A stretch of DNA of 64,000 nt from NCBI GenBank assembly GCA_030062745.1, contig CP099843.1, positions 17,464,997 through 17,528,996 of the forward strand. The letters are read 5' to 3'. This document shows, piece after piece, positions 35,181-45,640 of this stretch. The notes beneath the pieces were generated by a model. That model made no database searches. It was not told the origin of the DNA and saw only the letters and a program-made list of their open reading frames with translations. Within the stretch, counting starts at the first letter, position 1, and every line of letters starts with the position of its first letter. Made by a program: the position numbers and the translations under genes. The stretch is from Capitulum mitella. Lineage: Eukaryota > Arthropoda > Thecostraca > Pollicipedomorpha > Pollicipedidae.

Positions 35181-36303
35181 CCGAATTCGCTACGGTCACA
35201 CCGGTGCTCAATATCGGCACAACCGAGCCAACCCACCAAGGCCATCAGCAGTTATCAGCGGGCCGCGTCGTATCTGCCGCGGAGCGCCGCGAACAGCACG
35301 CCCGCCCTCAGTGCCGACCTGGCCCCACGCAGAACTGAGCAGGCAGAGTTAGAACCGACCAACTCTTTGTTACGCGGCCGGGCCCACCTACGCAGGTGCA
35401 GAGGCAGGGGTGGCCTGGGGGATGGAGCCGGCCCAGGTCACTGTCCGCTTCAAATGACAGCTTTCCCCCCCCCCGACAGATGGCCGGCACCCGTTGTAGA
35501 TAACTGACGCAATTTATTCTGCGTTAGGTTTTCATCAGCTACTCCGGCCTACTCCGAGTGCGATATTTAGCAGGTAGTTGTAACTGGGCGAAGTTTCCGC
35601 CGGCTGCGCCAGGTTCGTTCCGGAGAACTCTTCTGTAGAAGGACAGTTCATAAGCCGGTAAAGGTCACCCCTTTTTCGCGCCGCATAATTCGGTACCGCC
35701 CATCATCAGGCTGTCTGCGCATTCATCAGCCATTCACCGCGCCCGGGCGGCAGAGGGCTCCAAAAGTGACGTCACCAATTAGCCCCTCCCAGGGCCGCCA
35801 TGTTCCCGGCCGACGACCAATTAGGGAGGAAGGGTTAACCAACGGGATGAACGGTCTTCCCAGGGAGGGGAAATCACAGCTAGATTGTCTGGGATCAACC
35901 AAGTCAATGACCGTATTCTGAACAGCTTTCAGCCAGGTGCGCGGAAACCGAAAGGGAGAGAGCAGGCAGGAAATGGTTCGAAACTGACAGGGAGAGGACA
36001 GGCAGGGAATACCAGCAATAAATAAACCTCATTTTTTAGGCCTGGGTATCCACTACTTTCTCAGATATTCCTCTACATTCCTGCCGACTTGTCAGATTCA
36101 TTGTTGTTAAAATGCAACTGAATTATATATTATTTCATATGATGACCACGGGAGCATACAAAATGTTTAGCGTATTAATATCAACAACCCCGATTACAAA
36201 GCAAAACAAAACAATAAATTTCATTTCAGGTAATGAGCAATTGTGTATGTCTTTCTCCTCATTATAGATTTGATAACTGGGGCCAAGATGTGATGATGAC
36301 TCT
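35181..36303. other. gene-free stretch with a GC-rich motif cluster
   Basis: No coding frame is recognised. A cluster of strong regulatory-type motifs at 35767-35824 is listed separately. The remainder becomes AT-rich after 36000. Confidence 0.4.
35767..35824. promoter_or_regulatory. compact motif cluster: CRE, Pho/YY1-like and paired homeodomain-like sites
   Basis: A perfect CRE palindrome TGACGTCA lies at 35767-35774. GCCGCCAT, the Pho/YY1 core, lies at 35794-35801. The 9-mer ACCAATTAG occurs twice, at 35774-35782 and 35816-35824. All four lie within 58 bp of GC-rich sequence 3' of Krüppel. This composition resembles a core promoter or an enhancer/Polycomb element. The ATG in the Pho-like site opens only a 12-residue frame. 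Confidence 0.4.
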
Positions 36304-36311
36304 CTATCAAG

Positions 36312-36659
36312 CCGGGATGTCGATTTCTGTAAATGACTGGGGGGCCGAGCCGAGGGCCCGACAATCTAACCTCTTCCCGAATGTGAGCTTCTCAACGGAT
36401 TTAAACCGCTGTATTTCGGGTAACGAAACTTGTAAGCTTTTTGTTACTATTTGCGACATTAAAAGTTGCATTTATCCAGATATATACAGGTACTTATACA
36501 GAAAGAAGGTAGAAAGATGGACAGATACATCGCTTTAGGCTTTATTCTTTATTTTCTCCCCATCTATTGTCACTGGGGGCCCATACCAACATTGGGTGAT
36601 CCCAAATTAGCATTGGGTGGGCCAGGGCCCTCTGAAAAAAATGCAGATCGACACCCCTA
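36312..36659 (+). mobile_element. hAT-type MITE N2, copy 1
   Basis: 348 bp, aligning end to end with 41268-41652 and 54086-54472. The left end CCGGGATGTCGAT and the right end ATCGACACCCCTA are inverted repeats. Flanking octamers CTATCAAG and CTCTCATG match at 6 of 8. Shared interior landmarks are TCTGTAAA, GTGAGCTTCTCAACGGATTTA, TTTTTGTTACTATTT and CCAACATTGGGTG. It has no coding capacity. Confidence 0.8.
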
Positions 36660-36849
36660 CTCTCATGTCTCTCCACTCTGTCAAAAACGTACAAATACTT
36701 TGGGGCACCTGAAGCCACCCACGTGCAATCGAAGGGCCTGTGTCTGTGGTCTCAAGGTCTGTGTCTCAACCAGAATGTTAATTAGCCACCTATTAGGGGT
36801 TATTTCATTACGGTTTTGGACTTTGACGAGCTCACCAGTCATCCTCTTA

Positions 36850-37110
36850 ACCGGAGGGCCCACATCGTCTGGACGGCCCACCAACACCCGGAGGGACCAC
36901 GTTATCCAGAGGGAATGTATCATCCATAGGGCATAACACTAGCCAGCGGTGCACCATCACCCAGAGGGACCACGCCATCCAGAGGGGCCATATCACTCAG
37001 AAGGGCCCTTATGACCCTGAGAGCCCACATTATCCAGTGGGCGCATCATTAGCCAGACGAGACACCATCACCCCGAGTGACTGCCAGCGCCCAGAGAGAG
37101 CACGTACATG
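36850..37110 (+). repeat. degenerate repeat of about 25 bp
   Basis: Imperfect units combining CCAGAGGG with ACCACG(T/C)(T/C)ATCC or CACCATCACCC words, spaced roughly 22-30 bp. It lies about 190 bp downstream of the N2 element. Confidence 0.65.
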
Positions 37111-37139
37111 CCACTGTAATCATCACCGATCGATCAATA

Positions 37140-38340
37140 ACCCGTTCAAGGTCGGCCGACCTTGAAAGGTCTTGGTCGGCTCTGCCGCCCGCCGGCCGGT
37201 GACCTGGCCGCGGCGCAGGTTAAAGCTCCGGCCGAACTCTCGACAGTCGGGCTGATGAAGCGCCACCGCCGCCGCCGCCGCCGACGACGATGGCGGGTGC
37301 GCCCTCATCCGTTACCGCAAATGTGCACTCAGTCGATAGCCATCGTGGTCGCCATGGAAACTGGGTCCGATCGGCTCTCGGGCAATCACAAGTATTAATC
37401 ACGCAAATGTGCCACGCCTCGGGCTGACGTCATGGCCTGCTCCGTTACGTCACCGTCGAGCTGCGCGTGCAAGCGAACTGACACACGGTCCGGCCCATCC
37501 TTCCTGCCGCCCCCCTTTCGCAGCTGGCGCGTGCTGACACGGGAACGAGAGAGACGAGCCACCTGCGAACGCCGCCCAACGTACACCGCGCGCACGAGGT
37601 CCGAGTCGTGCGCTTTTTCCGCCATTGTCGCAGCGGGGCTAGTCTGACGGCGTCTGGGCGTGTCTAGCTCCTGCGTGATATTTCCGTGAGCCTTTTGTTC
37701 CGTGGCGCGGTGGCTGATGTGTGCTTCGCTTATGGTGGCCGGCTCGGGTTCCGGCTCCGGCTCGGGCTCGGGCTCGGGCTCGAACTCGGGCTCGGACTCG
37801 GGCTTGGGCTCGGACTAGGGCTCGGGCTAGGTGGCCTGAGGCGACGTCACGCCAGCGCCAGGACGTCGCGATGCGTCCCTTGATCAGTTTGTTTGTTTTG
37901 TTTGTTCGCTTGTTCGTCGACTGTGGTTCGGTACGGAGCGGGCGGGGCCGGGAAATCTGTGCGGTCGCGCCGCCCGAGCCGAGCGCGGCCTGACAGGAGC
38001 GCCGCTCTGCCGTGCACGGGACGCTGAGCCTGGCCGGCGGTCGGCCGGCAGTCGGGCGGCGGACGGGGCGCGGCGATCCGGTCCGCCGCCTCGGTCCCGG
38101 TCACGGCACACCTGGGGCACCGGCCGTCCCCAGTAGTCTATTTATTGTTCCAGTCAGGACCGGCCGGCTGCGCCCAAGGGACGCCTCGCATACACACATC
38201 TACCTCAGATGAACCAAACTCAGGTACTGTAAGTAGTAGGGCTCTGTTAGAGAACGGGGGGGGGCGGGTGCCGCCGCCAGCCGGTCGCCCGTGCCGCGTC
38301 CAGCCTCTGGCAGCGGCCCGAGCGGCCCGGCGCCCGCTAC
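37140..38340. other. GC-rich island, no gene recognised
   Basis: CpG-dense with a (GCC)n run near 37265-37285 and a hexanucleotide array at 37741-37830. Open frames on both strands are low-complexity. No domain or splice-supported exon is recognised. Confidence 0.4.
37741..37830 (+). repeat. (GGCTCG)n hexanucleotide repeat
   Basis: About fifteen imperfect copies of GGCTCG/GGCTCC with substitutions such as AACTCG and GACTCG. In frame it would encode alternating Leu-Gly or Ser-Gly type dipeptides, but no gene is supported. Confidence 0.9.
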
Positions 38341-38760
38341 GCGTCGCTGCCTGCTGAAGTAATACGATCGCGGTAGAAGCGTAATGTTGGAATCTGTACC
38401 CCGTCGTAGAGTCATTGCTTGGTCGCGCCGTCTGCCTGTACGCCATATTATTGTGTTCTTCGTGTAGTAACGAGCATAGAGAATAAACTTGTAGACAGCA
38501 GTGATTCGTTTTGGTGACATTAACGCGAACTCTGTACAGTAACGGACAGCTCTCCGCTGCTCTCACGAACGTACTCCAGCAGCCAGCCAAGCGACCGTTT
38601 GGTGTCCCGCCAACGATGAACACAACTCAGCGTCAAATGCCGACTGGCTCTTCCTATTGCACACCCAATAAATATGTTGGACGATCCTTTTTTAATATTG
38701 GCTAAAAATATTTGGTAAAAAACTGAAAAACTTCGAATGACAAGCTCCCAGCTGGAACCA

Positions 38761-38953
38761 CTTCATGTCATGGTCCTCCAGCCGGGTCCGCTTCAGATCA
38801 CGGTCCTCCAACCGGGTCCGCTTCAGATCACGGTCCACCAGCCGGGTCCGCTTCAGATCACGGTCCTCCAGCCAGGTCCGCTTCAGATCACGGTCCACCA
38901 GCCGGGTCCGCTTCAGATCACGGTCCTCCAGCCGGGTCCGCTTTACATCACGG
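38761..38953. repeat. 30-bp minisatellite, six copies plus a partial
   Basis: Units start at exactly 30-bp intervals from 38761 to 38911, with a partial at 38941. Each contains CTTCAGATCACGGTCC, then TCCA or ACCA, then GCCGGGTCCG. The T/A variant alternates in copies 3-6, suggesting a 60-bp higher-order unit. As 30 is a multiple of three, at least three frames stay open with 10-residue periodic products, so open frames here are not evidence for a gene. Confidence 0.97.
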
Positions 38954-39117
38954 CAACAAAGTGCCAACAATTTTGATTTTGAAAGGGACTGTTTGAATCC
39001 GGTTAACTATGTTCCGTACTATGAACGATTCCGTGCTGGGGGGCAGATTCTGCCTCCCCCTGCGACCTCGAAAACTGTTGGTCCGATTTCCTATCGGTAA
39101 ACGGTGTTTGATATCCC

Positions 39118-39118
<1 letters not shown>

Positions 39119-39154
<36 letters not shown>
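39119..39154. repeat. (AT)n microsatellite
   Basis: AT dinucleotide tract of about 36 bp. Confidence 0.97.
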
Positions 39155-39158
<4 letters not shown>

Positions 39159-39329
39159 TCTACTTTTCTGAAAAAGAATGCAGAAAATTTTGAAAAAGCG
39201 GATAGGGGCTTAATGGTTGCATAGATAGAGGCCTTGTTATACGAGCTTCCTGGCAACATTTTGCAGCCGATTTTGTTTTCCTTAAAGTAATTCCACCAGC
39301 AACTGAAAAGTCAATCACATATGTTAGGG

Positions 39330-39606
39330 ACGGCATGTAGCCAGGATTTTCTTCTGGGAAGGGGGAAATGTCAAATCTTGCCATATGCCACTGGCATATG
39401 ACGAAATTTATGGGAAAAAGCGGCATATTTAACGTTTGTATTTATGCTTGTTTAACGTTTAACATGTTTAACGCACAGAAAAGCAATGTTTGCTTTGGCA
39501 GCATACACATGGTCCCTATGATGTATTCCCGTGGAATCGCTATATATCTAGTGTAGACCGCTTGGCGCAGGGAAAGGGAGCCATGGCCCCTTTGGCTACG
39601 TCCTTG
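39330..39606 (+). mobile_element. hAT-type MITE N1, copy 1
   Basis: 277 bp. The left end includes GTAGCCAGGATTTTC and the right end TTTGGCTACGTCCTTG, an imperfect inverted repeat. Flanking octamers TGTTAGGG (39322-39329) and TGTTAGGA (39607-39614) match at 7 of 8. The interior shares CCACTGGCATATGAC, ATGGGAAAAAGC, CGCTATATATCTAG and GACCGCTTGGC with the other N1 copies. It is non-coding. Confidence 0.9.
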
Positions 39607-39614
39607 TGTTAGGA

Positions 39615-41259
39615 GGAGGTCAGTTTTCAGTGGTTTTTGGCGTACCTAGAGCAGATAAAAAGGGGTACACGTTTTTGGGAAATGTTAATTCATTCTTCAA
39701 CATATCCTGAGTCTGGCGGGCTTATTTTTTGTTTGTAAACATTTCAATATGTGTCATTTGCCATATTACATGCAGATGATAAATACCCGTAGGTGGATCC
39801 AGTTACCAGAAAAGTAGGGTAACTTTCGATATGGTAAACTGAGTCATATCTTCTCAGAAATAAGAGGAAATAAAATACCACTTTTACATTGTTTTGAAAC
39901 CGCCTATGATCTCTTTTTTCAATGAAATATGTGGGACTTGATCACAATATATGCGGAACTAGCAAAATCAACCACACAGATCCAGATGCCTGTTAGGCCC
40001 ACTGATGTGCACCTTAAAACAGATGCCTGGAGACGACTCTGGCAGCATTTATAGGTGAATTATATGCGTAAATTAGGACATGTATGTCTATATCACACAT
40101 TAACTTTGTTTTATTCATACAGTAAGACGCACATTCCTAGGAAAGAGAAAATAAAAATACCCTTTTTACATGGCTCTGGGTCTGCCATTGGCTAACATTT
40201 TTTTCTGAAAATGCTTCAGAGGGTGCAGATTACAAACATTTCGATCATTTGCATTGTCCGCGACATTACTAAGGACACCAAAATAGCACCTGAACACGTC
40301 GAAGTGCGCGATCTCCAGAAAGCGCGATATTCCTCAAATATGCCTATATGAAAGGTGTCTTGGAACAGCCCACGGAAGAGGTAAATTTTTGAAATTTTGT
40401 CACATCTTGTGAAAACACATGAGGGGAAGGCCACCAGGCTTCGTGAAGCAGCTCCCAGACTTCCTGGGATGGCGAGCGATGGGCCGGAGGGGGAAGGGAC
40501 AGAATCTGCCCGCACCGGAAGCACCGAATAGGGTTAAGGAGTACACTCAGTGGTAGTCGTTTTTGTAAACGCCAGTCATGATCCAAATGCCCAGGACTGG
40601 ATATTTCTAATGAAATGTCGGCCTATGCCAAAGCAGTTAGGCAGTCACGCGACTTCGTTTCGTCCGCTGTATATACATGTTACGCGACATTTTGTGATAC
40701 TGGGGCCACTTCCCTGACGTATCCCAGAGCTGCCACCTGGAATTCTAACATGGGATTACGCTGGGATGCCCATGAATGCCATTCCTAGCCAATGCAGTTG
40801 TTGGACGCCAATCAGTGCTGAAAATGTCGCATCTCTGTTTGTTAATCAGAACGAGATGCATATCAGCATGGTCCGCTTTTCTTTAATTCCAAACATTAAC
40901 TCTTTGGTATCGCATGAAAAGAACTGTCCACCGTAAAAGGTCGAAAAAAATAAATTTTAGCACGTTCCCAGGTTATATGACTTCATGAAATATTAGGGTC
41001 AAATGTAGACTACGCCTTGAAAGCAAGGGCAACTGTCTCACGAGTGAAGAGTCAGGAAATATGGATAGCCGTTTTCTGAAAACGTCATGGGCCAAAGTTA
41101 GTTTTACCATACTGTTTTGTCTGGCCCCAGATAACATTTCTTTCGCATAGCACTGACAATGATCCCAATAGACAAAAAAGAGCCTGTTGTATTGTATTGT
41201 ATTGTAAGTATGTTGATTGTCGAGGTTCAAGTTATTCGCAAGCGATCGGAATAAACACC
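39615..41259. other. gene-free AT-rich stretch
   Basis: No coding frame with recognisable motifs, RNA gene or structured repeat was identified. A short (TATTG)n run occurs near 41188. Confidence 0.4.
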
Positions 41260-41267
41260 ACCTGGAT

Positions 41268-41652
41268 CAGTAATGCCGAGTTCTGTAAATCCGACAACCT
41301 AACCTCCCGCCAAAATGTGAGTTTCTCAGCGGATTTAGCCCGCTTTATTTTGACAAATGGAAATTTATACACCTTTTGTTACTATTTATCAAATTAGAAG
41401 TTGTTTTTATCCCCATGTATACAGGTAAATATATAAACAGAAGATACAATCATGGATAGCTATATCTCTTTAGACTTTATTCTTTACTTTCCGTCTATCT
41501 CTTATCTGTTTCGGCCGTTCTTTATGTTATTACTACTCATTTCCCTTTAAAACCTGCAAAAATATTGGGTAGGCCCAAACCAACATTGGGTGGGCCCAAA
41601 TCAACATTGGTGGGCCAGGGCCCTCTCAGGAGAATACGAATCGACCCCCCTG
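41268..41652 (+). mobile_element. hAT-type MITE N2, copy 2
   Basis: 385 bp. It begins CAGTAATGCCGAG and ends CGACCCCCCTG. Flanking octamers ACCTGGAT (41260-41267) and ACCTGAAT (41653-41660) match at 7 of 8. The interior is collinear with the other two N2 copies (TTCTGTAAAT, GTGAGTTTCTCAGCGGATTTA, CCAACATTGGGTGGGCCC). It is non-coding. Confidence 0.88.
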
Positions 41653-41811
41653 ACCTGAATGAAACTTTGTAATGTAAACTTTCTGCGAGGCTTATGAGCC
41701 ATGGATGGAGGTCCTGGAGTACATGGACATGAGGAGGAATGGCCCATTTCATTTTTCAAGCTTTTCTTACGCTCATGGCACTGACTGGCTGGGAAGTTTA
41801 TTGAGACAACA

Positions 41812-42080
41812 CAGGGACGTAGCCAAAGGGGGTCATGGGGCCAACCCCCCCCCCCTTTGAGCCAAGCGGTCTGCGCTAGATATATCGTGACATTGCAGGA
41901 ATACATAATAGCGATCATGTATATGTTGCAAAAGCAAACATTAGATGTCTTCCTGTGCATTAGATATCGGGCAAATTACATAAAATTGCCGCTTTTTCCA
42001 TAAATATTGTCATATCCCGGTAGCATGTGACAAAATTTGACATTTGACACCCCCTGAGGAAAATCCTGGCTACGTGACTG
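41812..42080 (-). mobile_element. hAT-type MITE N1, copy 2 (inverted)
   Basis: 269 bp, reversed relative to copies 1 and 3. The left terminus CAGGGACGTAGCCAAAGG is the best-preserved N1 end, and the right terminus is TGGCTACGTGACTG. Flanking octamers AGACAACA (41804-41811) and AGACAGCA (42081-42088) match at 7 of 8. A C-run of about 10 interrupts the left arm. It is non-coding. Confidence 0.9.
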
Positions 42081-42803
42081 AGACAGCACAAAAGAAATGG
42101 GGAAACACCCATCTTTGCTCGAGTCGTACCTAAAATATTATATCGAGGCAACGATATAAACGACAAGCTTTCAATGCAAAGCCATCCGCGATCTTGTACA
42201 CTCGTCGGCTGAGAGATAATACAAGCACGCTAGCAGCAGCTAGCGGGAGTTTATCGAAGCTCAGTTGTTACTAAGTTTTATAGATGTCGCTTTTGCTAGG
42301 AAAGAATACGATTTTGTCATGAGAGGTGCACCGAATAACGATTTTTCTTCTCTAGAATAACGGGTATACTGGATAATAAAAATCATCCAACAATTAATCA
42401 ATAAGATCACACGATAGCTCAACATGTAACAGACTACATGGAAAATTCGGTGTCCATTAAAAACAGGGAAGATGCGGAGATGGGCATCGCTTAGCTCTCA
42501 ACAACAACGATGAAGCTGGAAATTTCATTTCGAAAATGACTAAACGTTTCTTACGACGATGAATATCTGCGATAGCTTTTCAGTCGTAGCTAAATGATAT
42601 TGCTATTTCCTTGAAACATATCATTTCCTCCAAGAAGGTTGCTAGCTAATAGGACGACAACCATGATCCAGATGTATCGATCATTCTTTTCTAAATGTTA
42701 CTCATCATCAGGTGCACAAGAACGAATTAAACATGATGTGACCACTCTTTCAGAATGTTTTTGGAATAAGTTATACACGCATTTACTCTGATTTGGTCCA
42801 AAG
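42081..42803. other. gene-free stretch
   Basis: AT-rich sequence with no recognised feature between N1 and N5. Confidence 0.4.
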
Positions 42804-42811
42804 TAGGGTGT

Positions 42812-44707
42812 CCGGCGCGGCTCCAAGGGGGAAGGGGCGATGGGGCGATCGCCCCCAGAGTGAGAAGGGGTCCCACGAGAGGGGCCCCGAAGGTGCTCCG
42901 TATGAGCTTCACACGGCCTCTGTGAAAACGTGACGCGCTTTTGATGCAGGCAGGGGCCTCCGGAAGGGTTCAATGACCCTGAAACCGTAACAGGGCCCCA
43001 ACACGGTAGAGTGCCCCTGAGACCGCCAGAAGGGCCACAGGGCCCCTGAGGCAGCCAAGATGAGGACCGAATCTCTAGGACGGCTTGCGGGCCCCTGTAA
43101 TGCCATGAGGGCCCCGAACGAGTTTCACGGACTTGCATGACAAGTTGAAGGCTCCTGATGCAGCCAGAAGGCCTCCAAGAGGATTAATGAGATCCTGAGG
43201 CGGCAAGATGGCCACTGAGATTGATAAGAAGGCCCCTCAAACTCTTCAAGTGCTCCTGGGACCGTAAGAAGGGCCCCAGCACGTCAAAGTGTCCATGAGA
43301 CCGTTAAAAGTGCCAGAGAGGCCCCTGAGACGGCAAGAACTTAAGAAGGTGCTTAGCGCGGCGTAGGGAAACCTTGGCCGGTCAGAGGGGCCACTGAACG
43401 GGGATGCATCGGTGCCCTTCCCAACCTCGAGAAGGGCCCCAAATGGGCTGCACTACTCTTTTTTGGAAACCTGAGGGGCTCTTGATGCAGTCAGGGGGCA
43501 ACGGAAATTTCAGGTGGGAGCCCCTGCGAGGCGAAGACGATAAGAGGGTCTCTAAGACGGTATGGGAGCTTGGACGACCAGAGGGCCTCCAAACGTGTTA
43601 GGCGGGCTCCTGGCACAGAAAAGGTCCCCTGAGATTGTTAGTGAGTCCCCTGAAGCGCCAACGAAGACCCTGTTACGGCTAGAGGAGCCTGAAGACCGCC
43701 AGATATATCCCAGGTAACAGAGGCAGACCCTTGATAAGCCATTGAGATCATCGGAGACGCTCGGAGAGCCCATGACACTACACAGGGGCCCTAAGATAGT
43801 CAAAACGTCTGTTGCAATTGCCAGAGAACCCCTGAAATGAAATGTAATGTTGAAAAAAGGCCCCAGGCAAAAATGTTTTCCCAAAAAGGACAAGAGGGGC
43901 ACTTGGGACAACAGGGGTTGCACCGAAATTGCTAGACAGGAGCCTTTGAGATTGCTAATCTAGCAGTTACTAGGCCCCTGAGACGATCAGAGGGGTCCCT
44001 GAAACAACTAAACCTTGATAAGTCCAGACCGCTCCTAAAACGGCGAAAGGATCAAGAACATTGCTGACGGCGCCTCTGTCACGGCAGAGAAATGCTGGTA
44101 GAGGGCCTTTGTTACTGCCTAAGGGGCTCCTTAGACGACAAAAATGCCTCAGGGACGACAGCACGGAACCGGAGATGGCTTAAGCGTCCCTGAAACTGCC
44201 AGATGGGTTCCAGAAACTGTCCGAGGTGCCCCCGAGGGACACGTCAAATTGCAATAGAAACCTGGGACCACCAGAGGGCCCTGACACGGTAGACGGCCTC
44301 ACGCCATTAAAAGTGCTCCTGTAACTGTCAGAGGGAACCTTATCTAAGCTGGCAAAATTCTTAAGAAACTACAACGGAACAGAGGGGCTACTGGACCAGA
44401 TACAGGCACGACATTTCACACAGAGGGAGGGACGCAACCGCCTAAAAACGCACCTTGTTGTCGTATTTCGGCCACGTTGTACGGGAACAAAACGCAAAAT
44501 TTTCTGAAATATGGTGACGCGCTTGAATTTTTTCCGATCATGTTGTGTGGTAAAAACGGATAATGACATCAAACATTTCCCCCTGAAGACGAGTAGATGG
44601 ACATTTTTTCATATCTGAAGGGCAAGAAATGGGGAGGCCCGTTCGGGAGCGGGCCCCACGCTGAACATTCGTCCCCCCGTCTTCGGGAAACCCTGGATCC
44701 GCGCCTG
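42812..44707 (-). mobile_element. element N5, copy 2 (inverted, minisatellite-filled)
   Basis: 1.9 kb. The left end CCGGCGCGGCTCCAAGG and the reverse complement of the right end (CAGGCGCGGATCCAGGG) form an inverted repeat. Flanking octamers TAGGGTGT and TATGTTGC match at only 5 of 8, so hAT assignment of this copy rests mainly on the CAG end and homology to copy 1. The body from about 42890 to 44370 is the reversed degenerate minisatellite (CCCCTGAGACGG-type words). The segment 44400-44700, next to the right end, matches 15345-15600 of copy 1 in reverse. No real coding frame. Confidence 0.7.
42890..44370 (-). repeat. long degenerate minisatellite (reverse of the 15.6-17.2 kb array)
   Basis: Words such as CCCCTGAGAC, GGGCCCC and CCAGAGGGCC recur every 30-40 bp. 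They are the reverse complement of the words in the other N5 copy. Open frames of 60-146 codons within the array are artefacts. Confidence 0.85.
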
Positions 44708-44807
44708 TATGTTGCCATATTCCGCCCCTTTTTGCTAAACGTTGTTAGAACCATTTTTTAGTACCTTTCGTTTGCTCCCCACAAAAATTCGGCCAAGCAG
44801 CAGAAAA

Positions 44808-45640
44808 TTTGTCGTACTGTATTGTATTCTGTTATATTACAGTCGTGGGGTTGTCCACCTGACACAGTGGCTATTATGCCCCGAGTCAAACTTGCGAAAT
44901 GCCAAAATGCACACAGATGCACGCACACACAAACACATGCTACCGCACACATAAAAACAGTCGCAATCTTAATCCGTCATCGTGTCGAACAGCATCTGTT
45001 TTAAACTGCGTGCAAAGCTCTGTTAGCGCCTCGTTCTCAGCACAGAAGGAAAATGGTTGTACGGAGTGGGCGCTCTGACACTGAAACGCCGCCTCCCAGC
45101 TTCTGTCCTGAAGGATGGGACCCGTTTCCGGGAAGAGAAATACAGTATCTGACACGCGAGACTAGAAGTGCTGTGATGAGTGTGGCGAGGACGCCATTGG
45201 GTAAGTAGTGCGGCACATGAGAGAGGCCGGACAAGGTGCTCAAGCAACGACGCCTGAACAGTGACACGTGAAAATCCCAGGACAGGTTTTCTTCAAAAAT
45301 CAAGCCCAGGTTTTTTCAACTCGTTACGAGACAGGAGGACAACATTGCGAAAGATATCTTGAAAATTTGGCAGACTGCGCAAATTTTGAGGAAGGTGAAA
45401 AAGTGATAAAAAGGCGACAATGAAGATAATAAGTCCGGTTTTTGAAGCGTTAACCTTCAGGGCGTGCCTGCGAAACCAAACGCCCATGTTAGCAAGAACG
45501 GTCTCCATACGGCAGATAAGAGCTGCAGGCTTGCCTTTTCTGCCCGTAATAATGATCTGCGTGTCGCCTGCATATTGCATCACGTCGGCCCCCGCAGAGA
45601 ACAGAGACAGTTCCTTGGCGAACACGCTGAACTGAGTTGT
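44808..45640 (-). pseudogene. decayed LINE (non-LTR retrotransposon) reverse transcriptase, 3' fragment
   Basis: Reading the minus strand from about 45640, one frame carries VMQYAGDTQIIITGRKG, aligning with the catalytic YADD block of LINE reverse transcriptases; the second-position Asp is replaced by Gly (GGC at 45566-45568). A second frame from about 45300 carries LSWDFHVS, LSTLSGLSHV and SRVRYCISLPGNG, the conserved block after the catalytic site. A frameshift lies between them near 45295, and stops follow. A probable 3' tail reaches a TACAATACAGTAC-like end near 44808. The family looks jockey/CR1-like; the exact clade is not determined. It is clearly dead. Confidence 0.85.

Noticed and set aside
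38737..38976. Decapeptide-repeat proteins on both strands
   Set aside because: The 30-bp minisatellite keeps several frames open by arithmetic; no start, splice or flanking coding support.
42698..43138. 146-codon minus-strand frame in the minisatellite
   Set aside because: Its product merely reflects the repeating unit of the N5 array.
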